Below, piece after piece: positions 45,582 to 53,972 of a DNA stretch of 64,000 bases. The stretch comes from Shewanella corallii (GTDB lineage Bacteria; Pseudomonadota; Gammaproteobacteria; Enterobacterales; Shewanellaceae): the NCBI RefSeq assembly GCF_023349125.1, contig NZ_JAKIKT010000009.1:1-64000 (forward strand), written 5' to 3'. Below the pieces are notes generated by a model. It was not told the DNA's origin. It worked only from the letters and a program-made list of their open reading frames with translations, and made no database searches. The position numbers and the translations under genes are program-made. How positions within the stretch are numbered: the stretch's first letter is position 1; each line of letters starts with the position of its first letter.

Positions 45582-46424
45582 TTACCCCTCGTATTTGGAG
45601 GCCACTACGGCATTGTCATACATAGCCTGACCATGCTCTTTTACGCCGTACTCAGTAATAATCTGTTGACCCTGTTTGGAGGCCACAAACTCAATAAAGG
45701 TCTTGGACAATGCGACACCCTGATCATTCAAGTCAGCCCCCCGCAGAGCGTGATAGGTATTGATAAGTACAGGATCACCTTTGAACAAAATGGTCAGATC
45801 AGGCAGTTGCCTGGCGGTCGCCACCCAGGTAGAGCTGTCGGTCATAAAGTAGCCGCCATTGGCATTGGCCTTTTTCAGTGATGCCCGCATAAAGTCATTG
45901 GTTTGCTGATACCAATCGCCGGCAGGCTTAATATCGGCACTTTGCCAGATAGACAGCTCTTTTTTGTGAGTGCCTGAGTTATCGGCACGGGTGTAGAACA
46001 GGGCTTGGTTATTGGCTATGTTGCGATACGCCTGAGCCACAGACTCAGTACCTTTTACCTTGCCCTTATCTGCCGCAGGGCCAACCAGGTAGAACTCATT
46101 GGAGCCAATCAGGGTACGCTGGGCTGCCCAACCATCTTTTACCGCCTGCTTCTCGGCAGCCGGTGCGTGCACCATGGCCATATCCACTTTACCGGCCTTG
46201 AGCAAAGACAATGACTTGCCGCTGCCCGCTTTAACCCAGCACATACGGCTGTTATGGTCTTTATTGAATGCATCGGCCAGCTCTTCCAACAGACCCAGTT
46301 CCCCTGGGCTACCGGTGGCCAGAATAAATTCCTGTTTGCCATCACCGAATACAGCCTTGCAATCGGCGGCTTGTGTCACGCCAGTAAATGCCAGCAGTGC
46401 AATGGTCAATACAGAATACTTCAT
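45582..46424 (-). CDS. TupA-like tungstate/oxyanion-binding periplasmic protein
   Basis: 280 residues. The signal peptide ends near VTQAAD. The two-lobe substrate-binding protein shows ATGSPGELGLLEELADAF, VKAGSGKSLSLLKAGKVDMAMVHAPAAEKQAV and NEFYLVGPAADKG, then FYTRADNSGTHKKE, a pattern of the TupA tungstate family; PstS and ModA are more distant alternatives. The expected permease TupB and ATPase TupC are not adjacent, so it is an orphan here. Confidence 0.75.
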   Translation of the reverse strand: MKYSVLTIALLAFTGVTQAADCKAVFGDGKQEFILATGSPGELGLLEELADAFNKDHNSRMCWVKAGSGKSLSLLKAGKVDMAMVHAPAAEKQAVKDGWAAQRTLIGSNEFYLVGPAADKGKVKGTESVAQAYRNIANNQALFYTRADNSGTHKKELSIWQSADIKPAGDWYQQTNDFMRASLKKANANGGYFMTDSSTWVATARQLPDLTILFKGDPVLINTYHALRGADLNDQGVALSKTFIEFVASKQGQQIITEYGVKEHGQAMYDNAVVASKYEG

Positions 46425-46614
46425 AGGGTGTTGCCTCTTTTTGTCCTTAATTAGCGATCAAAGGCAAAAATGTCCAAGTTAAGGATTCATTTTCACCATT
46501 CGCTGGCAACCAAGCAGACAACAGGCCATTATTTCAGTGAATCACTGATTACATTCCGGTTTTGTGATGCTGTTCGAAGGGCAAACAGGAAAAGAGAACC
46601 AGGTCGGAGGCACC

Positions 46615-46845
46615 ATGGCCGCATTTGAGATAAGTCGAATTCATACCCACAGAGGTATCTTTAAGGTCAGCGGTAAGTGGCAACCTCAGGCCGCAACTGG
46701 CAGCCCTGTGCTGGAGTCAATCAGCCAATTGGAGATGATGGGCACAGACGGCTGGGTAGCATTAAGGCTGGAAGATGACGCAGTGAAAGTCTTGCTGGAT
46801 GAGCTCGCACCCGTGTTGCTGTTTCATCTGTCGAATCAGGACTGA
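46615..46845 (+). CDS. Hypothetical small protein
   Basis: 76 residues from the ATG at 46615, which has GGAGG 4 nt upstream. The frame is open from 46564. No signal peptide or membrane helix; the sequence (ISRIHTHRGIFKVSGKWQPQ...WVALRLEDDAVKVLLDELAPVLLFHL) looks like a compact alpha/beta protein. A terminator follows at 46924. Family not recognised; the good RBS and terminator support a real gene. Confidence 0.55.
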   Translation: MAAFEISRIHTHRGIFKVSGKWQPQAATGSPVLESISQLEMMGTDGWVALRLEDDAVKVLLDELAPVLLFHLSNQD

Positions 46846-46923
46846 ACTCACCTCAGCTCTTCTCTAGCAGGAACATAACTGAGCTTAAGGCAACCAGGAC
46901 CTAATGAGTCACCGCAGATTTCG

Positions 46924-46960
46924 GTACCGGAGACCAACCTCTCCGGTACTCTTTATTTAT
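46924..46960 (+). terminator. Terminator after the small hypothetical gene
   Basis: GTACCGGAGA / TCTCCGGTAC stem with a CCAACC loop followed by TCTTTATTTAT. Confidence 0.75.
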
Positions 46961-46966
46961 CTCTGA

Positions 46967-47881
46967 TTACAACCACTTGGCATTGGAGGTAAAAGACACT
47001 GACAACCAGGTGTCACCCAGGGGCCTGACCAGGCGTCGGTGAATCATCTCGCGGATCCTGTCCTGACGCTCCAGCGGCCAGTCGTGGCTATCCTCCACCA
47101 GAATATTGATTTCCAGATCATACTGACGACCTGACTTACTGAAATGACAGGAGTAATCGGCAAACTCCTGACTGCGGGCAATATTGGCCAGCGTATATTC
47201 CACCCGCTGACGCACCCGGTTGTCCGGTGCCATCAACAGCACTTCTTTCAGATTACGTCTGAGTACCTGCAGCGGCAGCATGGCGGCAGCAATAGCCAGA
47301 CTGGACACCAAAATCGGGTCCACATAAGCGTTCCACTGATTATAACCAAGCTCATCAAGCAGCAACACCAGCAAAAAGCCGAATAATATTGTTGTACTGA
47401 GAATGCCGTCGACCAGCCACTCCTGTGAGTCAACCCGCACCAACTCCGAGTCCACTTCACGGGCGATATGTCGCTCGGCAAAATAGATAGAGAAGCTGAA
47501 CAGGGTCGATACTGCGGCATAGGTCAGCGCCATATCCAGATTGATTTGAGTGCCGCCAGATGCCATGGCACTGATACCGCCGTACAGGGCAAAGCCACAG
47601 ACAGCAAGAATGATGAGGCCGTTAACGACCGAGATCAGGGGTTCAAGATGAGAGTAGCCGAACTGAAAAACATCATCGTCCGGGCGGGATACCAGATGAG
47701 CCGTATACAGGGTCAGACCTGTCATGCCCATACTGAGCAGGGAAAATAGTCCATCGAGTAAGATGGCATCGGAATTAACATAAAAGCCCATTCCGAGACC
47801 ACTGGCGGCCATCAATACAGTACCGGCCAGTGAAATTCGCAGCGCCAGCTGCTCACTACTGCTTTTACGGCAAGAAGCCAT
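46967..47881 (-). CDS. Cation diffusion facilitator family transporter
   Basis: 304 residues. Six predicted transmembrane helices (about 14-210) and a C-terminal cytoplasmic domain (about 215-300). TM2 carries NSDAILLDGLFSLLSMG and TM5 carries SQEWLVDGILSTT, positions that hold the HxxxD / DxxxD metal site of Zn/Fe/Mn antiporters. Here both motifs have D/E-based ligands, so metal specificity is uncertain (Fe/Mn/Co possible). AAGGAGG precedes the ATG. Confidence 0.85.
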   Translation of the reverse strand: MASCRKSSSEQLALRISLAGTVLMAASGLGMGFYVNSDAILLDGLFSLLSMGMTGLTLYTAHLVSRPDDDVFQFGYSHLEPLISVVNGLIILAVCGFALYGGISAMASGGTQINLDMALTYAAVSTLFSFSIYFAERHIAREVDSELVRVDSQEWLVDGILSTTILFGFLLVLLLDELGYNQWNAYVDPILVSSLAIAAAMLPLQVLRRNLKEVLLMAPDNRVRQRVEYTLANIARSQEFADYSCHFSKSGRQYDLEINILVEDSHDWPLERQDRIREMIHRRLVRPLGDTWLSVSFTSNAKWL

Positions 47882-48036
47882 AAATCCTCCTTTTTGCAGT
47901 CTGTCGTTGTCAACTCAAAGCCGACAACGAACTCAAGAATAAGACGTTTCAATGACAAATTATTGAAACGACAGTCTCTTTCAGACTAGCCAAAAAACCC
48001 GGAGGATTTCAAATAAGCAGTCTCTAATTCAATGAA

Positions 48037-48705
48037 TTAGTTAACCCGTGCACCCTGGTTAATAGTGGCGTGGGCCATCTTGCTCAGGTAATCGTTCAGA
48101 TCATGGGATGCCTGTACTGCACCTTCCGGGTCACCCTCAACAATACGGCGCAGCGTGGCGGCGTGCAGATGGGCTGCCTCCGCCAGATCATTAGTTTCGT
48201 TCTTATAGGCAAACCAGAAACGACGGGAAAGCCCCTGTAACGGCGCCATCGCCAGCTGCAGATATTCGTTATTGGCGGCCTGCACCAAAAGAATGTGGAT
48301 CTCTTTCAGCAGATCGGCATACAAGAGGTCATCCTGTTTATCGGCGCAGGCTTCCAACTCGTTGGCCAGTGCTGTCATCCGACTTTTCTGAGAGGGGCTG
48401 ACCCGGTCGGCGGCAAAGCGGGCACACAGTGCCTCGATATCACGGCGCACTTCCAGAATCTTCAGCTGACACTCAAGGGAAATTTGCGGAATAAGGATGC
48501 CACGGCGCGGATGGATCTCCACCATGCGCTCGTAAGAGAGACGTTGCAGCGCTTCCCGTACGGGCGTGCGACCCAGCTCCAGCGAATCAGCCAATTGCTT
48601 CTCGCTGACCATGGAACCCGGCTTCAGCTCCCTGAAGGTAATCATCTTTTCCAGTTTGTCGTAGGCGAACTCAGATTTGTTCGCCGCATCATTGATAACG
48701 TTCAT
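48037..48705 (-). CDS. GntR/FCD-family transcriptional regulator
   Basis: 222 residues. The N-terminal GntR winged helix (KLEKMITFRELKPGSMVSEKQLADSLELGRTPVREALQRLSYERMV) is followed by an all-helical FCD ligand-binding domain (about 80-215, with LLKEIHILLVQAA and HLHAATLRRI as probable metal/ligand positions). FCD regulators commonly respond to carboxylic acids and repress adjacent catabolic genes. Divergent from the FAD oxidoreductase at 48840, with 134 bp between them. It probably binds the shared repeat block in this gap and upstream of the second BCCT gene. Confidence 0.92.
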   Translation of the reverse strand: MNVINDAANKSEFAYDKLEKMITFRELKPGSMVSEKQLADSLELGRTPVREALQRLSYERMVEIHPRRGILIPQISLECQLKILEVRRDIEALCARFAADRVSPSQKSRMTALANELEACADKQDDLLYADLLKEIHILLVQAANNEYLQLAMAPLQGLSRRFWFAYKNETNDLAEAAHLHAATLRRIVEGDPEGAVQASHDLNDYLSKMAHATINQGARVN

Positions 48706-48757
48706 GGCGTTATTAAGTCCTTGATGGGATCCCCGTCACATTTCAGACAAGGCTAAT

Positions 48758-48786
48758 TTGTACTGCGTATTTTACAGGAATATATT
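48758..48786 (+). promoter_or_regulatory. Predicted promoter of the oxidoreductase-enolase operon
   Basis: TTGTAC (48758-48763), 17-bp spacer, TATATT (48781-48786). The -10 box lies inside the first copy of the shared GntR element, so a bound repressor would block RNA polymerase. Confidence 0.55.
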
Positions 48787-48821
48787 AGCGCCACACAACT
48801 GATATATCAGATGAATATCAG
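48779..48821. promoter_or_regulatory. Candidate GntR operator block, copy A
   Basis: Three spaced elements, AATATATTAG (48779-48788), TGATATATCAG (48800-48810, inside the perfect palindrome CTGATATATCAG) and GAATATCAG (48813-48821). The whole ~44-base block recurs at 53819-53862 upstream of the second BCCT gene with nearly the same spacing. Confidence 0.65.
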
Positions 48822-48839
48822 CCGTATATTGGAGCTATT

Positions 48840-50192
48840 ATGAACAACTGGAAAATCATCCGCCGTTATGAGCAGATGCCAGATCTGCCGGTGCTGGCAG
48901 ACATCGACGTGCTGGTTGCCGGTGGCGGCCCAGCTGGTGTAGCTGCTGCCGAGACTGCAGCAGCAAGCGGTAAGTCTACCTACCTGATTGAAAAGTACGG
49001 TTTCTGTGGCGGCGCCGCAGTAGCAGGTCTGTCCGGTACCATTTGTGGTATGTACATGGCTTCCGATGACGCTGATGCTCAGCCTGAGCAGGTTGTTTTC
49101 GGTTTTACTGAGCGTTTCCGTCAGGCGCTGGCCGAGCGTAACGGCGTAACTGAGCCTCAGCGTTACGGTAAAACCTACACAGTTACTCACGATCCGCTGG
49201 TATGGCGTGAAGTGGCCGACGACATGCTGACTGCAGTTGGCGTAAACATCCTGTATCACACTGCGGTAAGCGGCGTGATCATGGACGGCAACACCTTCAA
49301 AGGCGTTGTTATCGAATCCAACGCCGGTCAGAGCGTGATTCTGGCCAAAATCATCATCGATGCTTCCGGTGATGCGGCGGTTATCGCACGCGCTGGAATG
49401 GAAACTTACTTCGGTGATGAAGGCCGTATCCAGAACCCAACCATGTTCTTCCGCATGGCCGGTGTGGACATGGACAAGTACCTGGACTACTTCGGTACTG
49501 ACACCATTTGTCCGCCAAAAGTCACTGAGGACATCCTCAAGTGCAACCAGGAAGGCTGGGACCTGCCACGTCATAAGATCTGGATTTTCCCGACCACTCG
49601 TCCAAACGAGCTGATGGTTAACGCCACTCGTCTGGCAGGTCAGGACGGTCGCATGCTGAACGTAATTGACCCGGTTGACTTCACCGAAGCTGAAGTATTC
49701 GGTCGCCGTCAGGTACGTGCTTACACCAAATTCCTGAACGAGTTTGTTCCAGGCTGCGAAGACGGCTACGTAGTCGATACCGGTGTTGAAGTGGGTATCC
49801 GTCAGACTCGCTCTATCGTAGGCGTGGAAACCCTGACCAACGATGACGTAGTGAGCTGCCGCAAGCGCGAAGACGGTATCTGCCGCACCCCATGGCCAAT
49901 CGAGCTACACAACGGTAACAAGCCAAAATTGCACTGGCTGCTTAACGATTTCTACGACATCCCATTCGGCACTCTGGTACCGGCTGTGGGTGAAAACATC
50001 CTGGTTGCAGGTCGCTGCCTGAGCGCCGAGCACGAAGCTCTGGCCTCTGCCCGCGTTACTGCCCAGTGCTTCGAACTGGGTCACGCCGCCGGCGTTGCTG
50101 CAGTAAAAGCGATTGAAACCAATACCGCGATTCGCAACCTGAACGTTGCCGATATCCGCGAAACCATGATTGCCAATGGCTCTGCCCTGTAA
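48840..50192 (+). CDS. FAD-dependent oxidoreductase (FAD_oxidored family)
   Basis: 450 residues. The N-terminal FAD-binding Rossmann motif is GGGPAG at 28-33, with Glu51 for the ribose, then FCGGAAVAG and a second nucleotide motif DASGDAAV near 178. This is the FAD_oxidored (PF12831-like) layout of enzymes that oxidise organic acids or amino-alcohols. No signal peptide is present and the enzyme is cytoplasmic. GGAG precedes the ATG at 48840. It is the first gene of an operon with the enolase-superfamily enzyme 23 bp downstream. Codons are strongly biased (CTG, CGT, GGT), suggesting high expression. The substrate is unknown; context suggests a step in breakdown of the BCCT substrate. Confidence 0.85.
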   Translation: MNNWKIIRRYEQMPDLPVLADIDVLVAGGGPAGVAAAETAAASGKSTYLIEKYGFCGGAAVAGLSGTICGMYMASDDADAQPEQVVFGFTERFRQALAERNGVTEPQRYGKTYTVTHDPLVWREVADDMLTAVGVNILYHTAVSGVIMDGNTFKGVVIESNAGQSVILAKIIIDASGDAAVIARAGMETYFGDEGRIQNPTMFFRMAGVDMDKYLDYFGTDTICPPKVTEDILKCNQEGWDLPRHKIWIFPTTRPNELMVNATRLAGQDGRMLNVIDPVDFTEAEVFGRRQVRAYTKFLNEFVPGCEDGYVVDTGVEVGIRQTRSIVGVETLTNDDVVSCRKREDGICRTPWPIELHNGNKPKLHWLLNDFYDIPFGTLVPAVGENILVAGRCLSAEHEALASARVTAQCFELGHAAGVAAVKAIETNTAIRNLNVADIRETMIANGSAL

Positions 50193-50215
50193 GGCGAGAA
50201 GAGTAGGTAAAGAAA

Positions 50216-51340
50216 ATGTCTGATTTGAAAATTGCACGCGTTGAACTTTATGCAGTAGCTGACCGTCTGGCAGCACCGATCCCATGGGCGGACAACCAGG
50301 AGCCACTGCTGTACACCAACAATATCGTACGTTTGATCTGTAACGACGGTACCGAAGGTGCAGGTGCAACCATCAGCTACACCGAAAACGATTTCGACCG
50401 CTGCATCATCGAATCTCAGCGCACTATCGTGCCTGGCCTGCTGGGTAAGAACCCACTGGCAACTCAGGAACTGTACGACTGGCTGATGGCTCGTTGTACC
50501 TGGGGCGGTCTGCCAGCCAAGTCGCCAATCGATATCGCTGCATGGGATATCAAGGGTAAGAAAGCCGGTATGCCTCTGTACATGTTGCTGGGCGGCGCGC
50601 GCAGCAAGATGCTGTCTTACGCTTCTACCCCTATGTTCGACACAGTGGAAGAGTACTTCCCCTACATCGACGACTGCATTGAGCACGGTTTCACTGCCAT
50701 TAAACTGCACTGCTACTGCGTATACGACAAAGACGTTGCACTGGTTGATGCGGTTCAGGCTCGCTACGGTAAAACCGGCATCCGCTTTATGCTGGATACT
50801 GCGACCTTCTACACCCCAGAGCAGGCAATGAAGATGGCCAAGCGTCTGGAAAGCTACGACTGGGAATGGTTGGAAGCACCGGTTTCTGACTACGACTACA
50901 ACACTTACAAGCGTCTGACTGCTAAGACTGACCTGGAAATCTCCAGCCACGGTAACTGTCTGCTGACGCTGCAGGAAGTGACTTACGCTCTGTCTCAGGG
51001 CATGTGGTCCGACGTACGTCAGGATGCCACTGTATGTGGTGGTATTACTCCACTGAACAAGTGCTTCCACATTGCTGAAGGCTTCTCCAAGAACCTGGAA
51101 ATCCAGGCAATGGGTTACACCCTGACTCAGGCTGCCAACCTGCACGTGGCACTGGCTCACAACAACTGCAAGTACTTCGAGCAGTTCTACCCATACGAAG
51201 ACTTCGAACTGGGTGCTATCAACACCATCCGCACTGACAAGGAAGGTTTTGTCCACGCTCCAGCCGGAAATGGTCTGGGTATTGAAATGGACTGGGACAA
51301 AGTGAAGGAAATGTCTGTCGCCTCTTACGTATTTGAATAA
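50216..51340 (+). CDS. Enolase-superfamily (mandelate racemase/MLE-like) protein 1
   Basis: 374 residues. An N-terminal capping domain (1-130) and a C-terminal TIM barrel are visible. Candidate catalytic residues are Lys163 and His165 (AIKLHCY), metal ligands Asp194 (FMLDTA) and Glu220 (WLEAP). The third-ligand position falls at Asn247 in SSHGN rather than Glu or Asp, and Asp270 (RQDATVCGG) is present, but the partner His is replaced by the AMGYT segment near 298-302. The related group with KLH and QAANLH is known mainly by sequence. Together with two BCCT transporters it suggests catabolism of a betaine, as with hydroxyproline-betaine epimerases. Activity may be altered. Confidence 0.85.
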   Translation: MSDLKIARVELYAVADRLAAPIPWADNQEPLLYTNNIVRLICNDGTEGAGATISYTENDFDRCIIESQRTIVPGLLGKNPLATQELYDWLMARCTWGGLPAKSPIDIAAWDIKGKKAGMPLYMLLGGARSKMLSYASTPMFDTVEEYFPYIDDCIEHGFTAIKLHCYCVYDKDVALVDAVQARYGKTGIRFMLDTATFYTPEQAMKMAKRLESYDWEWLEAPVSDYDYNTYKRLTAKTDLEISSHGNCLLTLQEVTYALSQGMWSDVRQDATVCGGITPLNKCFHIAEGFSKNLEIQAMGYTLTQAANLHVALAHNNCKYFEQFYPYEDFELGAINTIRTDKEGFVHAPAGNGLGIEMDWDKVKEMSVASYVFE

Positions 51341-51477
51341 AAGCAAATACTCAAGATATCGGCAGTGACCTGAGAACCGCTGCCTTTATCTGATGACGAC
51401 AAACACGCCGACATGGCTGTCGGCAAAAAATTGATATGAAGACAGCAACAGACTGATCTCTGCCTACAGCGCCTCCT

Positions 51478-51512
51478 CAGGGGTTCCGGAAGTCAACGAA
51501 CCGGAACCCCTG
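51478..51512 (+). promoter_or_regulatory. Perfect 12-bp hairpin upstream of BCCT gene 1
   Basis: CAGGGGTTCCGG / CCGGAACCCCTG with an 11-nt loop, in the 247-bp gap between the enolase gene and BCCT gene 1. No T-run follows, so it is not a standard terminator; an mRNA stabiliser or processing element is possible. Two weaker hairpins (51361-51386 and 51407-51424) precede it. Confidence 0.5.
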
Positions 51513-51587
51513 CAGGAAGGTCGCGGCGAGCTGGCCTGATTGACTGCTTCATATCCTTCTGATGATAAGAAAGAAGTAGCCATCACA

Positions 51588-53171
51588 ATGAAACTAAACA
51601 CATCCGGCATTGACCTGAAACTCACCCTGGGCAGTTTCAGCCTGGTCCTGTTCCTGGGCATCCTCGCAGTATTTTTCCCCGCTGAAGTCAAAAGCACCAT
51701 GGGCACTATGCTCGACTTCACCGTAATCAACCTTGGCACCGGCTTCCTGTGGTACATCGTATTTGCCACGATTGCTTTGTTGTATCTGGCATTCTCCAAA
51801 TACGGTGATATCCGTATGGGTGACTGCAAACCAAAGTTCACCAAATTCCAGCTGTTCGCCATGGCACTGTCTGCCGGTATGGGCGCCAGCACCATGTACT
51901 GGGGTTTCATTGAAGCGGTTTACTACTTCATGGATCCACAGTTCGGTATCGACGATAAGCACATGGCCATGGAATACGCGACTGCGTACAACATGTTCCA
52001 CTGGGGTGCCGCAGGTTGGTTCTCTTACCTGATCGTAGCCGTGCCTTTCGCTGTGGTGTTCTACCTCAAGCGCAGCAAGTCTCTGAGCCTGTCTGGCGTG
52101 GTAAACAGCCTGTGTAACGATGCTCTGCCTGTTTGGGCCCAGAAAGCTATCGACCTGCTGTTCATCATTACCACTCTGGCTGCCACTGCCCTGACCCTGG
52201 GTCTGGGTATCCCGATGATCTCTTCCAACATCGCCAGCCTGACCGGTATTCCGGATACCCTGATGCTGGGTGTGGGCGTGATTTTGGGTCTGGCCGTGAT
52301 CTTCTCCCTGAGCTCTTACATAGGTATTGAAAAAGGGATGGCAGCTCTGTCCAGCGCCACCATCTATATCTGTGCCGGTTTCATTGGTCTGATCTTTATC
52401 ATCGGTCCATCTGCACTGATGATTAACAACCTGTCCAACGGTATCGGTATCATGCTGAGCGACTACATCCGTATGAGCACCAGCACAGATCCATTCGGTT
52501 CTACCCTGTTCCCTCAGTACTGGACTGTATTCTTCCTGGCTAACTGGATCTCTTACTCTCCTGGTATCGGCGTGTTCATCACCAAGATTGCTCAGGGCCA
52601 GAAACTGCGCGACCTGATCCTGGTACTGGTTATCGGTGGTACTCTGGGCTCAGCCGTTATCTTCGGTATTTGCGGTACCTTCACCATGGATCTGGTTAAC
52701 AACGGTGTGGTTGACGGCGTTAAGCTGATTAACGAAGGCAAGCCAGCGGCGCTGGTGGCAGAAGTATTCGGTTCGACTTCTATCCCGATGATCCTGACTG
52801 CTATCTACCTGATCACCATGATTCTGTTCACTGTAACGACTCTGGATGGTACTTCTTACTCTCTGGCGGGTATCGCAACCAAGCAGCTGGATGACGAAGC
52901 CAACGTATCACCAATGTTCCGTCTGTTCTGGTGTATGCTGCTGACTGCACTGCCAATCATCTTCCTGGTGATTGAAGCTGACCTGAACATTATGAAGTCG
53001 TTCCCTGTGCTGATTGTGACTCTGATTATCCCAATCTTCTTCGTGGCTGCAGTGAAGACCCTGCAGTACCTGAAGAACAACTACAACAGCATCATGGCTC
53101 ACCAAAATGAGCAGGACAAAATCCTCGGTATTGCTGACGAGCAGTCCGTCGATAACGCCGCCAAAGCCTGA
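51588..53171 (+). CDS. BCCT-family transporter 1
   Basis: 527 residues from the ATG at 51588, which starts just before TM1 (MKLNTSGIDLKL); an in-frame TTG at 51540 adds 16 doubtful residues. Twelve transmembrane helices of the betaine/carnitine/choline transporter family. The TM3 motif is AGMGASTMYWGFIEA, the TM8 signature is TVFFLANWISYSPGIGVFITKI, with the conserved Trp and Ser/Pro positions seen in BetP, and the C-terminus is short, so osmotic sensing is unlikely. It probably imports a quaternary ammonium compound for catabolism. No operator copy is visible directly upstream, so it may be read through from the enolase operon. Confidence 0.9.
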   Translation: MKLNTSGIDLKLTLGSFSLVLFLGILAVFFPAEVKSTMGTMLDFTVINLGTGFLWYIVFATIALLYLAFSKYGDIRMGDCKPKFTKFQLFAMALSAGMGASTMYWGFIEAVYYFMDPQFGIDDKHMAMEYATAYNMFHWGAAGWFSYLIVAVPFAVVFYLKRSKSLSLSGVVNSLCNDALPVWAQKAIDLLFIITTLAATALTLGLGIPMISSNIASLTGIPDTLMLGVGVILGLAVIFSLSSYIGIEKGMAALSSATIYICAGFIGLIFIIGPSALMINNLSNGIGIMLSDYIRMSTSTDPFGSTLFPQYWTVFFLANWISYSPGIGVFITKIAQGQKLRDLILVLVIGGTLGSAVIFGICGTFTMDLVNNGVVDGVKLINEGKPAALVAEVFGSTSIPMILTAIYLITMILFTVTTLDGTSYSLAGIATKQLDDEANVSPMFRLFWCMLLTALPIIFLVIEADLNIMKSFPVLIVTLIIPIFFVAAVKTLQYLKNNYNSIMAHQNEQDKILGIADEQSVDNAAKA

Positions 53172-53252
53172 TAACGTTTTGCGCTAACAAACTGAAATCA
53201 GATTGACGGTGACAGTTACCGCCCTATGGCGTAATTGATTTCACACCCCGCA

Positions 53253-53285
53253 AACGGACCTCTTCTCAGAGAGGTCCGTTTTTTT
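53253..53285 (+). terminator. Terminator of BCCT gene 1
   Basis: AACGGACCTCT / AGAGGTCCGTT stem followed by seven T residues. Confidence 0.9.
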
Positions 53286-53327
53286 ATATCTGGAACTAAT
53301 TGATTTCACACGCCATACCCACAGGCC

Positions 53328-53363
53328 AAAGCAGATACCTTCTCAGAAGCATCTGCTTTTTTC
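53328..53363 (+). terminator. Second tandem terminator
   Basis: AAAGCAGAT / ATCTGCTTT stem with a loop again containing CTTCTCAGA, followed by T residues. It is preceded, like the first, by a copy of AATTGATTTCACAC. Confidence 0.8.
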
Positions 53364-53798
53364 ATATTGAAGCGAATTGATTTCCCCAAAAAGTCCACAA
53401 TCCAATGGGCCGTTTCTCTGTCCATACGGACACTCAACTGGGCGCAGTGATCCAAGACCGATTCCTGTCACAGTCAGCCTGCCAGGTGCTTATAAAGCCC
53501 GCTCAAAACAAGATTCGTCCCCAACAGCCCACAACCAAAATCAGCCACACCTAATACCGGCCACACACTGCATGATATAGATCACAAAAGCGGTGTTTTT
53601 AATGCAAAACAGCACAGTGACCACCTCCACAAAACAAGCAACCACGAGACATTGATCACCACCAGGCATGCTACTCCCTCTGGTTTCAGCGCCCGACAAA
53701 AAACCAATTAACTCATTGTTTTAAATTAACTTAATTTCACGACCACCAGCAATAACTCAAGAGCACAATGCTGTGCATCACATTTTTGTTTGTGCAAA

Positions 53799-53826
53799 TT
53801 GCCAATTCCTTAAATACCGATATATT
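53799..53826 (+). promoter_or_regulatory. Predicted promoter of BCCT gene 2
   Basis: TTGCCA (53799-53804), 16-bp spacer, TATATT (53821-53826). The -10 box again overlaps the first element of the shared block. Confidence 0.5.
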
Positions 53827-53862
53827 AGCCACCACTCGACTGATATATTAGATGAATATCAG
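53819..53862. promoter_or_regulatory. Candidate GntR operator block, copy B
   Basis: GATATATTAG (53819-53828), TGATATATTAG (53841-53851) and GAATATCAG (53854-53862), matching copy A at 48779-48821 with a one-base difference in the first spacing. It suggests that the same FCD regulator controls both operons. Confidence 0.65.
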
Positions 53863-53972
53863 CCTTGAATGTAACCATATAAAAAACAACTAAATAAGCA
53901 TTACATTAAGCAATGCGAGCAATATTCGCGTCGGGCAGCAGGAAGCACACCTGACAGCGGGGATTCAATAAA

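Larger units (their letters stand above)
53172..53972. other. Long non-coding interval between the BCCT genes
   Basis: 801 bp without a supported gene. It holds two tandem terminators, three AATTGATTTC repeats (53233, 53298, 53375), an A/C-rich stretch with no obvious features (53400-53700), two weak CRP-like half-sites (TCACA near 53585 and 53778) and the second GntR operator block with its promoter near 53799-53862. Confidence 0.6.

Noticed and set aside
50081-51346. 421-codon minus-strand frame over enolase 1
   Set aside because: Antisense shadow of a strongly codon-biased gene; composition is Val/Gln/His-rich with no motif or ribosome-binding site.
51407-51424. Hairpin GCCGACA / TGTCGGC as terminator of the oxidoreductase-enolase operon
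   Set aside because: The plus-strand sequence after it is an A-run rather than a T-run, so it does not fit an intrinsic terminator in the operon's direction.
53571-53790. CRP sites upstream of BCCT gene 2
   Set aside because: Two stretches show a good TCACA half but a poor partner half; the match is too weak to list as a site.
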